Source of the DNA: Cordilura impudica
Taxonomy: Eukaryota > Arthropoda > Insecta > Diptera > Scathophagidae
DNA: 64,000 nt
Direction: 5' to 3'
Assembly (NCBI GenBank): GCA_963682025.1
Contig: OY821520.1
Span: 132,643,819-132,707,818, forward strand
The notes under the pieces were generated by a model that saw only the letters and a list, made by a program, of their open reading frames with translations, did no database searches and was not told where the DNA came from. A program made the translations under genes and the position numbers. Within the stretch, counting starts at the first letter, position 1, and the number at the start of each line of letters is the position of its first letter. This document shows, one piece after another, positions 45,512-56,577 of the stretch.

Positions 45512-46021
45512 TGTTGCAATTGACTAGATTATTTCTATATGAAATTATTCTACTTAGAGCGACCGTTAGGTTTTGAACCTGCGTCTATCTCACATATACT
45601 CATACTTGCAATTTTTGGTCATATGCTTTAACGCCCTCACATAAAGTCAGGACAATGAGCAGTGTGGTTAAAAATCAGTTTTGTACCATACAGCGTTTAC
45701 TTCATATTAATTTCTGAAGACATAACATCAATAAAACATACCATTCGTTGGTTTTAAATTTTTAGATTATTTATGCATTTGCACTTCTAATTTCTCAGTT
45801 TCATAAGAGTTGCCATATGTGATGTGTGGTTCATACATTTTACACATTGCAGGAAGAAAATGTTTATAGTTTTTTTAACGTCATTTTTTCAGACAACTTG
45901 CAATTAATACTATAATTATGGTAGAGAAGAAGCAAACATATATTTATATTCATTATTCATGGCATTTGTTACAACTAATTAGTTTATGAATACTGATCAT
46001 TTTTTTGTAAGTACATTACAA
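45512..46021. other. Spacer with a degenerate tRNA-like patch
   Basis: On the minus strand at 45560-45650, GCAGGTTCAAAACCTA resembles an internal B box and GTTAAAGCATATGACC a weak A box, but stems do not pair well. It may be a decayed tRNA-derived SINE. Nothing else was found. Confidence 0.3.
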
Positions 46022-46396
46022 TCTATAATATTAATAGGCTAGGCGATTTCTTGTGACTGATGTTTTGTTCTACCATTTTATCCCGATTTAGACCAAATGT
46101 ATATTATTTAAAAGGTATTTCCTTTTAGCCGATTTGCAGATTTACCGATTTTAAAATTTGTTCCTTTATTTTGAGTAAATTGCATTTAAAGTTGCTACTA
46201 ACACATACATAAAATTATACAATGCTATGTGTGTGTTTATTAAATTTGTTAATTTGTTTGTAATAAAAATGAGTTATTTTTGTGTTGATTTGTGAATTGG
46301 CTATAATTGATTAACATACTTTTAGGGTCTTTATATAATGAAAAAATAAAATTTCCTAGAATTTTCGCTCGAATTTCGAGGGCTGGAATCTGCTAG
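46022..46396 (+). mobile_element. Non-autonomous Helitron, family N2, copy d (best ends)
   Basis: It runs from TCTATAATATTAATAGGCTA to GGGCTGGAATCTGCTAG, between A (46021) and T (46397). The hairpin CTCGAATTTCGAG lies 17 bp before the end. Confidence 0.87.
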
Positions 46397-47810
46397 TTAT
46401 ATTAAAACCGCATTCAATTTACAAAATATTGAAAAATTCCTTACAGTAATATCCAAAATTAGTCAACTGGCTTTCCAACATTTCTGTTGTATTGGAAGTC
46501 TATTTCGAGAACGAAAATATTTAACTCAATATTCTTTCAGTATGTTAAAACATGTTTCATTAAAATTTTAAAATATTTGTGTGCAAAAAACTTTACCATT
46601 TGAAAGAATTTCATTATGAATATGGACAGAGGCTATAAGTTTTTGCGATATTTTTAGTAGACGTGGCACCTAACATAAAGTGAACTTTTAATATCATATA
46701 TTTTGAGTAATATGACAGAGAAAGATTTCCAAATTTGTGTGATGTTATTACTGTTAGTAGCTATGCCAAACAATGGGCAGTATCGGATAAGTGGGCGTAG
46801 CACCTGCCATACAAAGTGATATTTCAATATTATATATCTCGAGTACTATGCCATAGAGAGTTCTAAAAATTTGGTTGCGCCATCTATTATTAATGTGAGT
46901 AGAAGGATAAAAAATGTGCAAGATCGTACCTATTGGCGGGGCAACTCCCATAGATAGTAAATATAAAAAGTCATATCTTGAGTACATAGTGAGAGCCTTA
47001 TGCCCCAAATTATTCATGTGATTAGTCGAACAAAAATGAGTAGTGGGCGTGACACCGCCCATTCAAAGTTAATATATAATATGTATGATAACTGCTGTAC
47101 TATTAGAGGGAAAGCCTTGATACTTTGTACGGGTCCATCAGGTATTAATGTGAGAAGTCAGCTAAAAATTGGACAGGTTAGGATTTGTGGGCATGGCACG
47201 TCCTATAAAAAAAATATATAATGTACTATAGAACAAGTCTTGGAAAATATGGGCGTAATCGCCAAATTCAAAGGTCACCAATACCAAAATAAAAAATCGC
47301 CAAAACCGAAAACCGCGAAAAACAAATATCGCCAAAATCAAAAATCTACAAAATCAAAAATGGCCGCATCACAAATCGCTAAAATGAAAAATTGACGAAT
47401 GATATTCTAAATTCAAGGTCAACAAATAAGTGTTGCCGGTTTTAATTTGGAAAATCCATGTTCATCTCATGGGCAGCTATATGCAGCTTGCACCAGAGTA
47501 GAAACGCCGAAAAATTTAATAATTATTGTACCGCCAAAAAAAAAAACAAAAAAAACTATGTATAAAAGCAAGCATTGAAATAAAAAAAAATATTAAATAG
47601 ATAAACTAAAATATTTTAATTGCGGGAAAAATTGATTACACCCTACAACACTACTTTTAACACATGAACAAGACCTAATACACGTGAAACTAGAGGCCCT
47701 TTGGAGTTAAACTGCGTTTACAGTTTGTCATTCCCTCATCATTTGTGCTTTTTAGAGGACTTTAAAGTTTTAAAGGACATTTAAATAGAAAAAAAAAATA
47801 TATATATATC

Positions 47811-48410
47811 TACTCATTCCTATTTCTCTCGCAGAGTCCAATTGCTTCGTATATTGCCATTATTTCAGCAGTAAATACGGTACTAAAATCTGTAAATAAA
47901 GATGAATAAATAACATTGGTCTCAGAACTAACGGCAAATGATACGGTTTCATTTGTCTTTGATCCGTCTGAGTAGATAAAAGTTCTGTCGTAGTGTTTAC
48001 TGATAATTTCTTGAAACATTAGACGATATTGGTATGATGGTGTACTTTCCTTTTTATAGTTTGATAGGGATAAGTCAATTGACTTCATATTTAAATGCCA
48101 TGGAGGGTGGCTTAAAGCACTAGATTTGGCAATCTTAGTAGGTAGGTAAAACTCGGTGGTGTTTTTCAAGGTGTGGTAAAGGGCGGATTTAATTTTATGT
48201 GATTTACAAGATCTTTATTTATCAACAGCAGATCTGAGAGGTGTATCTTGACAAAACATAATAGATTTAATAAGTTTCTTCGATTCGAGTTGGTATAATA
48301 AATCTAAATTTAACATATTTGCTTCAAAGTTAATGTTATTTATTGGAGTAGTTCGTAGTGTGCCTAGGGCATGTATATGTAACTCCCTTATATTAACCAA
48401 TTTTCTTTAA
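47811..48410 (-). pseudogene. LINE ORF2 C-terminal RNase H fragment
   Basis: The minus strand reads RELHIHALGTLRTTPINNIN (48390-48330), typical of the region after the thumb, then LLYQLESKKLI and, after a frame change near 48200, HYDRTFIYSDGSKTNETV (48010-47960) with the first RNase H Asp in YSDGSK, and FSTVFTAEIMAIYEAI (47890-47845) with the catalytic Glu in TAE. It ends near 47811. RNase H domains occur in I-, R1- and LOA-type LINEs. The RT domain is missing; the inner inverted repeat begins at its right edge. Confidence 0.85.
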
Positions 48411-50966
48411 ATAAAATCTAACACATGAACAAATGGATATATACATAAAACTGGACCCCCGGTGAATTAATAGTACGTTCACAGTTTTTCATTCGGTGAT
48501 CCGGTCTCCCTTTAAGAGCGCTTTTAAGTTATAAAGGACATCGAAGTTTTAAAATTTGTTTGACCTACGATACTGAGAAAGACGTCAAATTTCTCATTTA
48601 TAAAGCAGGCCACAAAACAATTATCAGTTTTAAAACTATTAATGTAGAAACACAATTGGGGCTTAGCAGCTTTTTCCATACGATTTGACATAAAATAACT
48701 GCCGAGCAGCACAGCAGTGAGATAGAATCGATTTTATTTTGAGGGCAGTTTTTCTTATGCTCTCATTTTTAGACACTCATTCTCACAAAAATGTTACCAT
48801 ACTTTCATAACATATCGTTAAATATCAGTTCATTTTGTAAACAAATAACATTTTGACGCAAAGAAATTAAAAGTGAAGAAAGAAGAAAAAGTAAAAGAAA
48901 GCCAAAAATGACAACAGCTGCTGCCTTATTGTGTTTCTACATTTATGCAAATAAATAGTGTTTTTTTTTTGGTTTTTCAACGTGAGAAATTATAACATAA
49001 GAACAAGTGAATAAAACTGAAAGTGACTATGTAGTGCTTCAATCGCAATAAATTTTGTGTTGTCTGCGGACTATTTGTAGCGTATAAGAAATCGCGAAAA
49101 ATTACAAAAACCTTTGTGGAATGTTACGAACAATATTTTTTAATTAATTTTGTACCAAAATTATGGTATCAGCCTGAAGTTGTGTGCGGCTATTGTTATC
49201 GTGGTATACTAGGTTCGAATTCCGTTAACCGACAACAGCATCCGATGAAATATGTTTACCCAGTGATTTGGTTGAATCGAAGTGAACATGCTTCGGAATC
49301 GTGCTACTTTTTCCAATCGCAGCCGCGTACTAAAAAGATAAAATACAAATTGCGACATAAAATTCAATACCATAGTTGTGTTTCAGTGAAGCCAGCTGTG
49401 TTACGTTGTAGAACAACCCAACCGCTCCATCTGAAGAGCAAATTCCATATGCCGTTGAAGAGCACTCATTGTGCGCCAACAATGATATTGAATATATCTC
49501 GGAATATCAACCGACAAACAGCGAGGTCGGCTTTGCTCCTCCTCCTTTTATAACACAGGCCGATTTTGATGATCTCGTGCGTGATATAGGTGTAACAAAA
49601 AGCAATTCCAAAATTTTGGCATCCCGTTTACAACAATGGAGACTGGTTTCTGAAGATTTTGCGTAACTTCTTCCCGAAAGCGCTCAAAACAAGTGTCTTT
49701 TGATGAATGCTTTAAAGTTGACGATCAAACTGGGATTACGTATGCAGTAGATATTGAAAATCCTTTTGAAATTATCGGCCACCCCTATAATCCGGATGAG
49801 TGGCGCCTCTTTATAGATGGTTCTGTGAAGAGTCTTAAAGGCGTTTTACTACATACCGGTAACGCCTTTCCGTCACTGCCTATCGTTTATGCTACCGATG
49901 TAAAGGAAACATATGCAAACATAAGCAATATTCTTTAATTAATTAATTATGACCTCCATGGATGGGTGATATGTTGTGATCTCAAAGTGGTTGCTATTAT
50001 AGCAGGGCTTAAAAAAGGATTTTCAAAGCATCAATGTTTCTTGTGTCTCTGGGAAGGTAGATATCGTGATTACACTGAATCACGAATGGCAGCCCCGCAT
50101 AACCTATAAGCTTGGAGAAAATAGCATTGATCACATGCCTCTAGTGCCTTCGTCGAAGATTATTCTTCCACCCCTTCATATCAAATTGGGGCTTATTCGA
50201 AATTTTATTCGCGCTCTGGCTAGTGAAGGAGAAGCCATGATGCACCTTAAGACGATTTTCCCAAAATTAAGCAATGCCAAAATTGATGCTGGTAAGTTAT
50301 AAATTAGTATGTATAAACTCTAAAGCAAAAAATACTTCTTTTTTTTAGGTGTACTTAACGGATCACAATTAAAGAAATTGATGAATTGTAAGGAGTTTCC
50401 GAATTTTCTTACAATTGTGGAAAAAAAAAGCGTGGGATTGCTTCAAGGATGTAACAACAAATTTTTTGGGCAACAACAAATCAGAAAATTACAAGGAGAT
50501 TGTCCGTAAAATGGTCCGTAGTTTTGGTGAAATGCGTGTCAACATGTCACTCAAAATACATTTTTTGGATAGTCACATTGATTTTTTCCCAAGCAATTTG
50601 GGTGATTTTAGTGACGAGCATAGTGAACGATTTCACCAGGATCTCGCCACAATTGAAAATCGGTTTAAAGGAAAAAATACTTCCCATATGTTGGCAGAGT
50701 ATTGTTGGACACTTTGTCGCAATACCAATACTATTCATAAGCGCCAACAGAAATGTATAGGGTTTACCTGAGAAGGATGCTAATATCCACATTTTTCGGC
50801 CAAGTCGAATTTTACTTTTGTACTTATTTAATATTAAAAAAAAATACTAAAAAAATACTAAAAATACTATTAATTCACCGGGGGTACAGTTTTATGTATA
50901 TATCCATTTGTTCATGTGTTAGATTTTATTTAAAGAAAATTGGTTAATATTAGGAAGTTACATATA
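48374..50966. mobile_element. Inner inverted-repeat structure related to the outer element
   Basis: Arms 48374-48473 and 50869-50966 are inverted copies sharing TATATGTAACTYCCT, TTAACCAATTTTCTTTAAAT, AACACATGAACAAATGGATA and CCCCGGTGAATTAATAGTA. AACACATGAACAA followed later by ACAGTTT.TCATTC and AAAGGACAT is also in the outer arms, so both belong to one family. The outermost ~20 bp of each arm reads as LINE sequence (VNIRELHI / VNIRKLHI), so the exact border is uncertain. Confidence 0.65.
49040..50771 (+). pseudogene. Orphan arthropod protein, near full length, frameshifted (copy 2)
   Basis: Pieces in order: NKFCVVCGLFVAYKKSRK (49045), WYQPEVVCGYCYRGI and VIWLNRSEHASESCYF (49165-49310), then a new frame ITQADFDDLVRDIGVTKSNS and ASRLQQWRL (49550-49650), new frame FDECFKVDD and DEWRLFIDGSVKSLKGVLLH (49795-49855), a stop at 49936, VICCDLKVVAIIAG and HQCFLCLWEGR (49967-50070), new frame ILPPLHIKLGLIRNFIRALA and FPKLSNAKIDAG, a likely 64-bp intron (GTAAGT at 50291 to TTTTTTTAG at 50348), a shift in an A-run near 50425, then NMSLKIHFLDSHIDFFPSNL and SDEHSERFHQDLATIE, ending GFT and TGA (50769-50771). 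This is the same family as 41200-41842 but a different subtype. Asp49816, Asp49978 and Glu50625 are candidate DDE positions. Function unproven. Confidence 0.7.
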
Positions 50967-51745
50967 ATTTTTTTTTTTGTATAGTAGAAGTTAAAATTAT
51001 TTCTACACTAAACTAACAAAGTGAGTAGAATGAAATTCAGCAACGTATTGGCGTACATTAATGTCCTTAGCATATATTTTTTCTGGATGAAATGGCTGGA
51101 AATTCTCGAGGATATTAAAGGACAAAATTTTGAAAGGACTTCAAGAAGGTCCTTTTGTCCTGATATAACAGAACAAATATTTTTGCAAAATTGAGGAGAG
51201 TCTCCTCTTTCATTTGCTTTTTATCTCAGCATCGTAGGATGAGTAGAAATATATATATATTTTTTTTCTATTTAAATGTCCTTTAAAATTTTAAAGTCCT
51301 CTAAAAAGGACAAATGATGAGGGAATGACAAACTGTAAACACAGTTTTACTCCAGAGGGACTCTAGTTTCACGTGTATTAGGTCTTGTTCATGTGTTAAA
51401 AAAAAATTTAAATTTGTCTTACGGTGTTATGAAATAAAACATGTCAATAAGTCTCGGTAAGTCGTAGCGTAGCGAGACAGGGCAGACTAGTATAATATAA
51501 AAATTTAAAAGTAAGTCATTAAATGGGATATTTTTTTAAGTTCAGTACCAGAATCTGAATTATATTACACCCTGGTCTGGAGAAAGGTGTTCTTCCGGAT
51601 ATGTCACAAATCATGCCATACAAATGCTTCATAAATTTATTCCTCCTCAGACCCACAATTTAGAAGATACGGTTTATTATAAACGAAATAGGTGTTATCA
51701 CTCACTGAGCGATTAAAACAATTCAAGCTGGTAAGAAATTTATAG

Positions 51746-52330
51746 TCGGTCTTACTGGTGATATAATACCCCATAGAGAGGGGGCCCCAGGTCCAACTAA
51801 TTGGATATAAAAAATAAGCATAAAATAAATTTGAAAAAAAAAAAGAAAAAGATCTTATCGGTTGCTATTTTTTGATATGAGCACTAGATCGAAAAATGTA
51901 CCGATCCTGCCCATATCTGGTGCAGTCACTTTTTTCAAAAACAGTTTATGAGGCCTATGACCAAAATTGGCTCTAAAAGGGTTTTCCGGGGGAATAAACA
52001 TGTACAAACCTAATTCGACCGATATTTATATAGGATTTTATAGGGATCACTTGTATGCGGACTACTTTTGCACATGCATTAGTTTTTACCAATTTCAAAA
52101 GCGTTCGTCCTATGGCCGACAAAATATATTCCTAATTGCGACGTGTAGTTGGATTCCAAGGTTTACATGGACACACAGACAGACAGACAGACAGACAGAC
52201 GGGCGGATATTGCTAAATCGACTCAGCAAATGATGGTCAGTCGATCTATATAATAAAAGGTAGTTACAAACATCAGCGCAAAGTATTATACCGTGACCAC
52301 ATAGTTGTATAAGGTATAAAAAGATTTAGA
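51746..52330 (+). mobile_element. Family F repeat, copy 2 (uninterrupted)
   Basis: It runs from AGTCGGTCTTACTGG to GTGACCACATAGTTGTATAA. It includes ACACAGACAGACAGACAGAC (52171-52200). It is the comparator that shows copy 1 is split. Ends are approximate and no target duplication is identified. Confidence 0.7.
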
Positions 52331-54099
52331 GTCGATCGGTATAATAAGTGTGCCTGTTTAAAGTACTATTGATAGAAAAACCATCAACAACAACTTATTT
52401 TTTGTAAAAAATTCTCTTCTTAAGATCCTAAGTGAATATACCCTCACCCCATAGGGTATAAAAATATTATTGGCAATCTTATCAAAATATCTCCTTGTGC
52501 CAAAATAATTTGGTAGCCGCTTAACACATAAAACCCCATTTTTTAAAGCACATGAATTACTATACCACAATTCGTTGATATCACGATTAAAAAAAAAATC
52601 CACTTTTAGCATTCCATTCAAATACTTTGAATTTTTATTCCAAAAAAAAAACCACATCCAGAAACACTGTACTATTGCGGAAATATGCAGAACAGAATGA
52701 AACCCATAAAAGAGGAGTGAAAAAGAACAACAAAAACACACGTTTCGAGATTAAGTATTTGAAATGTAAGCTATAGTTAAGTGGGTGTGTAGCAATGTAA
52801 GTGAAATGAAAAATATTCTAGGTTTATATGTATATCAACATCACCAACAATAACAATGTCAAGTAATACATAAAAACATACCATACAACAGATTTTTAAA
52901 ATACCGGATATGGATTTCAAATAAGAACCATCATATGCCAACGGTGCAGACATATTGTATGTAAACGTACAAGTAATAAAAAGGTATGCGTGAGAAAACA
53001 GTTAATCAATTTCAAACCGTAAGTTTAAATTGTAGATTTTCTATAATTTCTTTTAAATTTTCACATTGAAATAATTGTTGATTACTACTTTAAATTCGTT
53101 TTATCATTTTCCGCACGATTTTCTGTTGTTTTTTTTTTTTTTTTTTTTTTTGTTATTTATGTTTATGATGAAGTTATTTAATAATATTATTTCGTATTTC
53201 GTTTTAATGCTCCCACTTGTTGGGTTTATGTGATACTAAATAATAAAAACCACTGCCGCCAGCGAGAGCATGTGTGTCGATTATGAATTGAGTGTGTTGA
53301 GTATTGAATTAGTCTACCACATTTAAATTTGAGCAAATCATCAGAACCCGCATAAGCATTTAGCACCATATCTCATCGTTTTATTTTCATACAAGTGCGG
53401 TTATAATTATTACTGTTAGATTTGATTTTTATTTGCTTTTTGTTTTTATTGTAGTTTTGTTTGGTTTACGATAATAGTTATTTGCTACTTATATTAAATA
53501 TAAAATCTTCTTGAACTATATTTATATTGTTGGAAATGATTTGGTTACTAGTTATAATTGAAATGTTCAGAAAAAAATGTGTAAAAATTTATTTAAAAAA
53601 AAAAAAGAAAAATGCAAATATGCTTCGTTTACAAAACTATTTTACAAGAGTAATTGACTTATTTTCAGATATGTTTGGAAAAATTTGTTAAATGAAAGAA
53701 ATTCAGGAAATTTTTCATAACTCAATTCTTGAACAAAATTTTTACTTAGCTTACACTTCGGTCGGTCGGATCCAGCTTTGCTATAGTAGGAATTGGATAT
53801 AGAAAATAACAATAACCCAAATTTGGTATTAATTTTTGGCTTTCAAATATTAAAAAGTTGATTTTTGATAATAATATTTTTTTATGGGAACTAGGCCAAA
53901 AATGAATCTATTTGTAAAGTGACTTACTTTTCTGAAAATCCTATGTGAACCAAAATATAAAAAAAATATTTTTTGATAAAATCAAGGGAACTTCTGGAAT
54001 CAGCTTTATTTATTCCATCTACATTCCACCAAAGCACAAAATTACGTGTAAATATTATAAATATTTTTCAAAAAACTTGTACCTAAATTGATAGTTGGT
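52331..54099. other. No gene recognised
   Basis: A 127-codon minus-strand frame (52358-52741) is Phe-rich, partly overlaps repeat sequence and matches nothing I know. A T26 run lies at 53130. The region 53220-53400 is less AT-biased and may be host sequence. Confidence 0.45.
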
Positions 54100-54428
54100 G
54101 GAGACCACAATGCACGGTGGGACGAATCGCTACTATTCCATTCAAATTACTTCACATTATCTTTTAACGACAATCGAAACGCTAAAAAAAAGAAAACAAC
54201 AAAATTATTGATTTTGATATTCAGTAAAATTTTTAAACGATATTCGCTATTGTTAAAGTCAGCTGTTGTTGTTATCTAAACGACAACCATTTTTGTGTTG
54301 TTTATTCAATCGATAAAAAATTAAATTTTTAGGTTGAAATGTCGTCATAGTCGTTAGTGCAAACAACAATAGCTGTTAATATATTTTAAGATTATCGGAC
54401 CGTTAAAATTTACAAAATCGCACTACAG
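54100..54428 (+). repeat. Internal fragment of the DINE-like element
   Basis: It matches the inner part of copies A (about 6210-6760) and B (about 58830-59395): GTCAGCTGTTGTTGTTATCT, AACGACAACCATTTTTGTGT, AGGTTGAAATGTCGTCATA and CAAACAACAATAGCTG, ending ATCGCACTACA. A roughly 300-bp internal section is missing compared with them. Both termini are absent. Confidence 0.75.
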
Positions 54429-56577
54429 GCCACATATTTAGGGAAATCTCACTAAAATATGATTAAAGCCTATTTTCTATGCCCATCATTAACTCACCCG
54501 GTATGAGTTGAATCCTACCATTTTTGAACCTCAGACCCTTGCTCGAAATTCATAATGTAAGGCAATAAAGAGTTAACCCCAACTGACAATAACTTTGTTA
54601 CTTATTTGACTATATAACTAGCTGTAACCCGACGCGCTTCGCTACACCCATCGTAGCAAAATAAAAAACTATTTTATTTATGTTTGGCGATTTTTGATAT
54701 TTTCGATTTGTGTTTTTGCGATTTTAGATTTAAGGGATTTTTTACTTCGGCCATAATTGCTTTCTGCGCTTTTTGATAGTGGCGTTTTTCGATTTTGGCG
54801 ATTTTTGATTTTGATGTTTTTTGCGATCTTTGTTATTCGCAATTTTCGGTTGTGACGATTTTTATTATTAGCGATTTTCGGTTTTGCCAATTTTTGATTT
54901 TGGCGATTTTTTTAAGTTTTTCCATTTTTGATTTTGGCTAGTTTTGATTTTGGCAACTTTTAGCTTTAGCGATTTTTCTTTTTTAATTTTTAATTTTGCG
55001 ATTTTTGACTCTTACCATTTTTGTTTTTTATTATTTTTTATATTGGCGATTTTGTTTTTTTCCTATTTTTGTTATTCACGATTTTCGGTTCAGGCAATTT
55101 TTGCGTTTGGCGATTTTTGATTTTTGCGATTTTTGTTTTTCTAGATTTTTTTTGGGAATTTCTCTTATTTTTAACTTATTTTTAACTTTCCACCCATATA
55201 TTCCACGACTACTCACATTGGTAACTAACATACCTCAATAGTTTCATGATTGTACTCCATTTTCATTGTAGTTCATATATGGGGGTGACATGCCCATTGG
55301 TCCGATCATGTCAATTTTTTGTCAGACTACTCACATTAATAACTTATGAACCGAGACAAAATTCCAAGGCTTTCGTTATTACAGCGCTCCAGATATATGA
55401 CATTATAAATATCTGATCTGATCCCGAGCATTTTTTGCCGAGTACTAACGTTGATAACTTATGAACTCACACTAAGCCCAAGACTTTATCTATTACAGTA
55501 CTCTAGGTAATTAAGATTAAATATTTACTTTGTATGGTGCGTGCCATGCCCATTGGTCCTATCCCTCCAATTTTTTCTACCTTCCACTCCAGTGTTTAGA
55601 GGGTATATATAAGTTTGTCATTCCGTTTGTAATAATTAGAAAAAAAAATTTGGACCCCATAAAATATATATATTTGTGATCCTTATAACAAACGGAGTTG
55701 ATATAGTGATGTCCGTCTGTCCATCTGTGGAAATCAAGATGACGGCATCAATCGGCAAGCTAGGGTGCTTGTTGATACAAAAAAAGATTTACTTATATCC
55801 TGGGAACTCTGCTGTTTAAAATCGTCCAAATCGGTCAATCAGGGCCCGAGATTTTAATGAAGAACTAGAAAAAGTCTTAAAAAAATATAATTTTCTATGT
55901 TGTTCTTGTCACGATCATGTCCTCAATAGGATAGCTAGTGAGAATGATTCACCAAACTTGAGGGAAGATTTCTATTTCAAAAACCGTTAAAATCGGTGGA
56001 ACAGGTCCAGGGAAATCTCTGAAAAAGTAAAAAAAAAATGAAAAATATGATATTTCTATATTGTTCTTGTTGTTATTCTAAATGTTGTATTGTTTTCGTA
56101 GCTGGACATGTTGTTTTTGTGGTCATTGTAGTAATAATATAATTAAAACTAACCCTTTGTACATTTTTTTATCAACTCTGGTAGAAAAATTTAAAAGTTT
56201 CCATTGTTTTGGCATCACTAAAAAAATCTATCAGATCATTTCTGTCATTACTACGGGCCTGCCTGCAGAGTATCAGATCGATTGGGTCACGGGAAAGGGG
56301 TTAAAATCGACCCACAATTTTTTCGACAAGCAGACACTACGAGTTAATATTAAGGGAGTAAAAGTTCACCAGCATCGAAAGCAATAATGCTAAAATAAGT
56401 AGTTGTTATTAAAAAAAAACAATGTAAATTTTGCAAAAAAAAAAAAATTATGTATTAATTTATTTAAAGAGAAAATCACAAAAATAACGTTCGATGTTGT
56501 ATTTTTTGTGTGTAATATTTACATATACATACATACACATATTATATATTACAAATAATATACTTATATTCTACATA

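Larger units (their letters stand above)
47639..51426. mobile_element. Long inverted-repeat DNA transposon with TTA duplication (second orphan-gene carrier)
   Basis: The ends are CACCCTACAACACTAC on the left and the complement of CACCGTAAGACAAATT on the right. Strong arm similarity runs from TTAACACATGAACAAGACCT inward for about 150 bp (47655-47810; 51235-51410). TTA flanks both ends (47636-47638; 51427-51429), and the uninterrupted N3 copy shows a single TTA at this site. Inside are a minus-strand LINE RNase H fragment, a second nested inverted repeat with related ends (48374-50966) and the orphan-family coding remnant. TTA duplication would fit PIF/Harbinger, CACC ends are closer to CACTA-like; the superfamily is unresolved. 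Confidence 0.8.
46620..51490 (+). mobile_element. Non-autonomous Helitron, family N3, copy 3, split by a 3.8-kb insertion
   Basis: The left part (46620-47638) is the reverse complement of the N3 body at 7690-8901: CACGCCC blocks, then CGCCAAAA-type units at 47260-47380. The right part (51427-51490) is the N3 3' end, GTCGTAGCGTAGCGAGACAGGG then CAGACTAG, followed by T. Joining across the insertion restores AAATTGATTATGAAATAAAA, matching AAAGTGATTATGAAAGAAAT in copy 1. The 5' terminus is truncated. Confidence 0.82.

Noticed and set aside
45555..45650. tRNA-like sequence on the minus strand
   Set aside because: A B-box-like GGTTCAAAACC is present but the acceptor, D and T stems do not pair; not annotated as a tRNA gene.
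48374..50966. Inner inverted repeat considered as an LTR pair
   Set aside because: The arms are inverted, not direct, and no TG...CA ends, primer site or gag-pol sequence is present.
52358..52741. 127-codon minus-strand frame
   Set aside because: Phe-rich composition, overlap with repeat DNA at its 3' end and no recognisable motif.
56082..56387. 101-codon + frame in DINE copy B
   Set aside because: Not open in the matching part of copy A (about 4930-5240).
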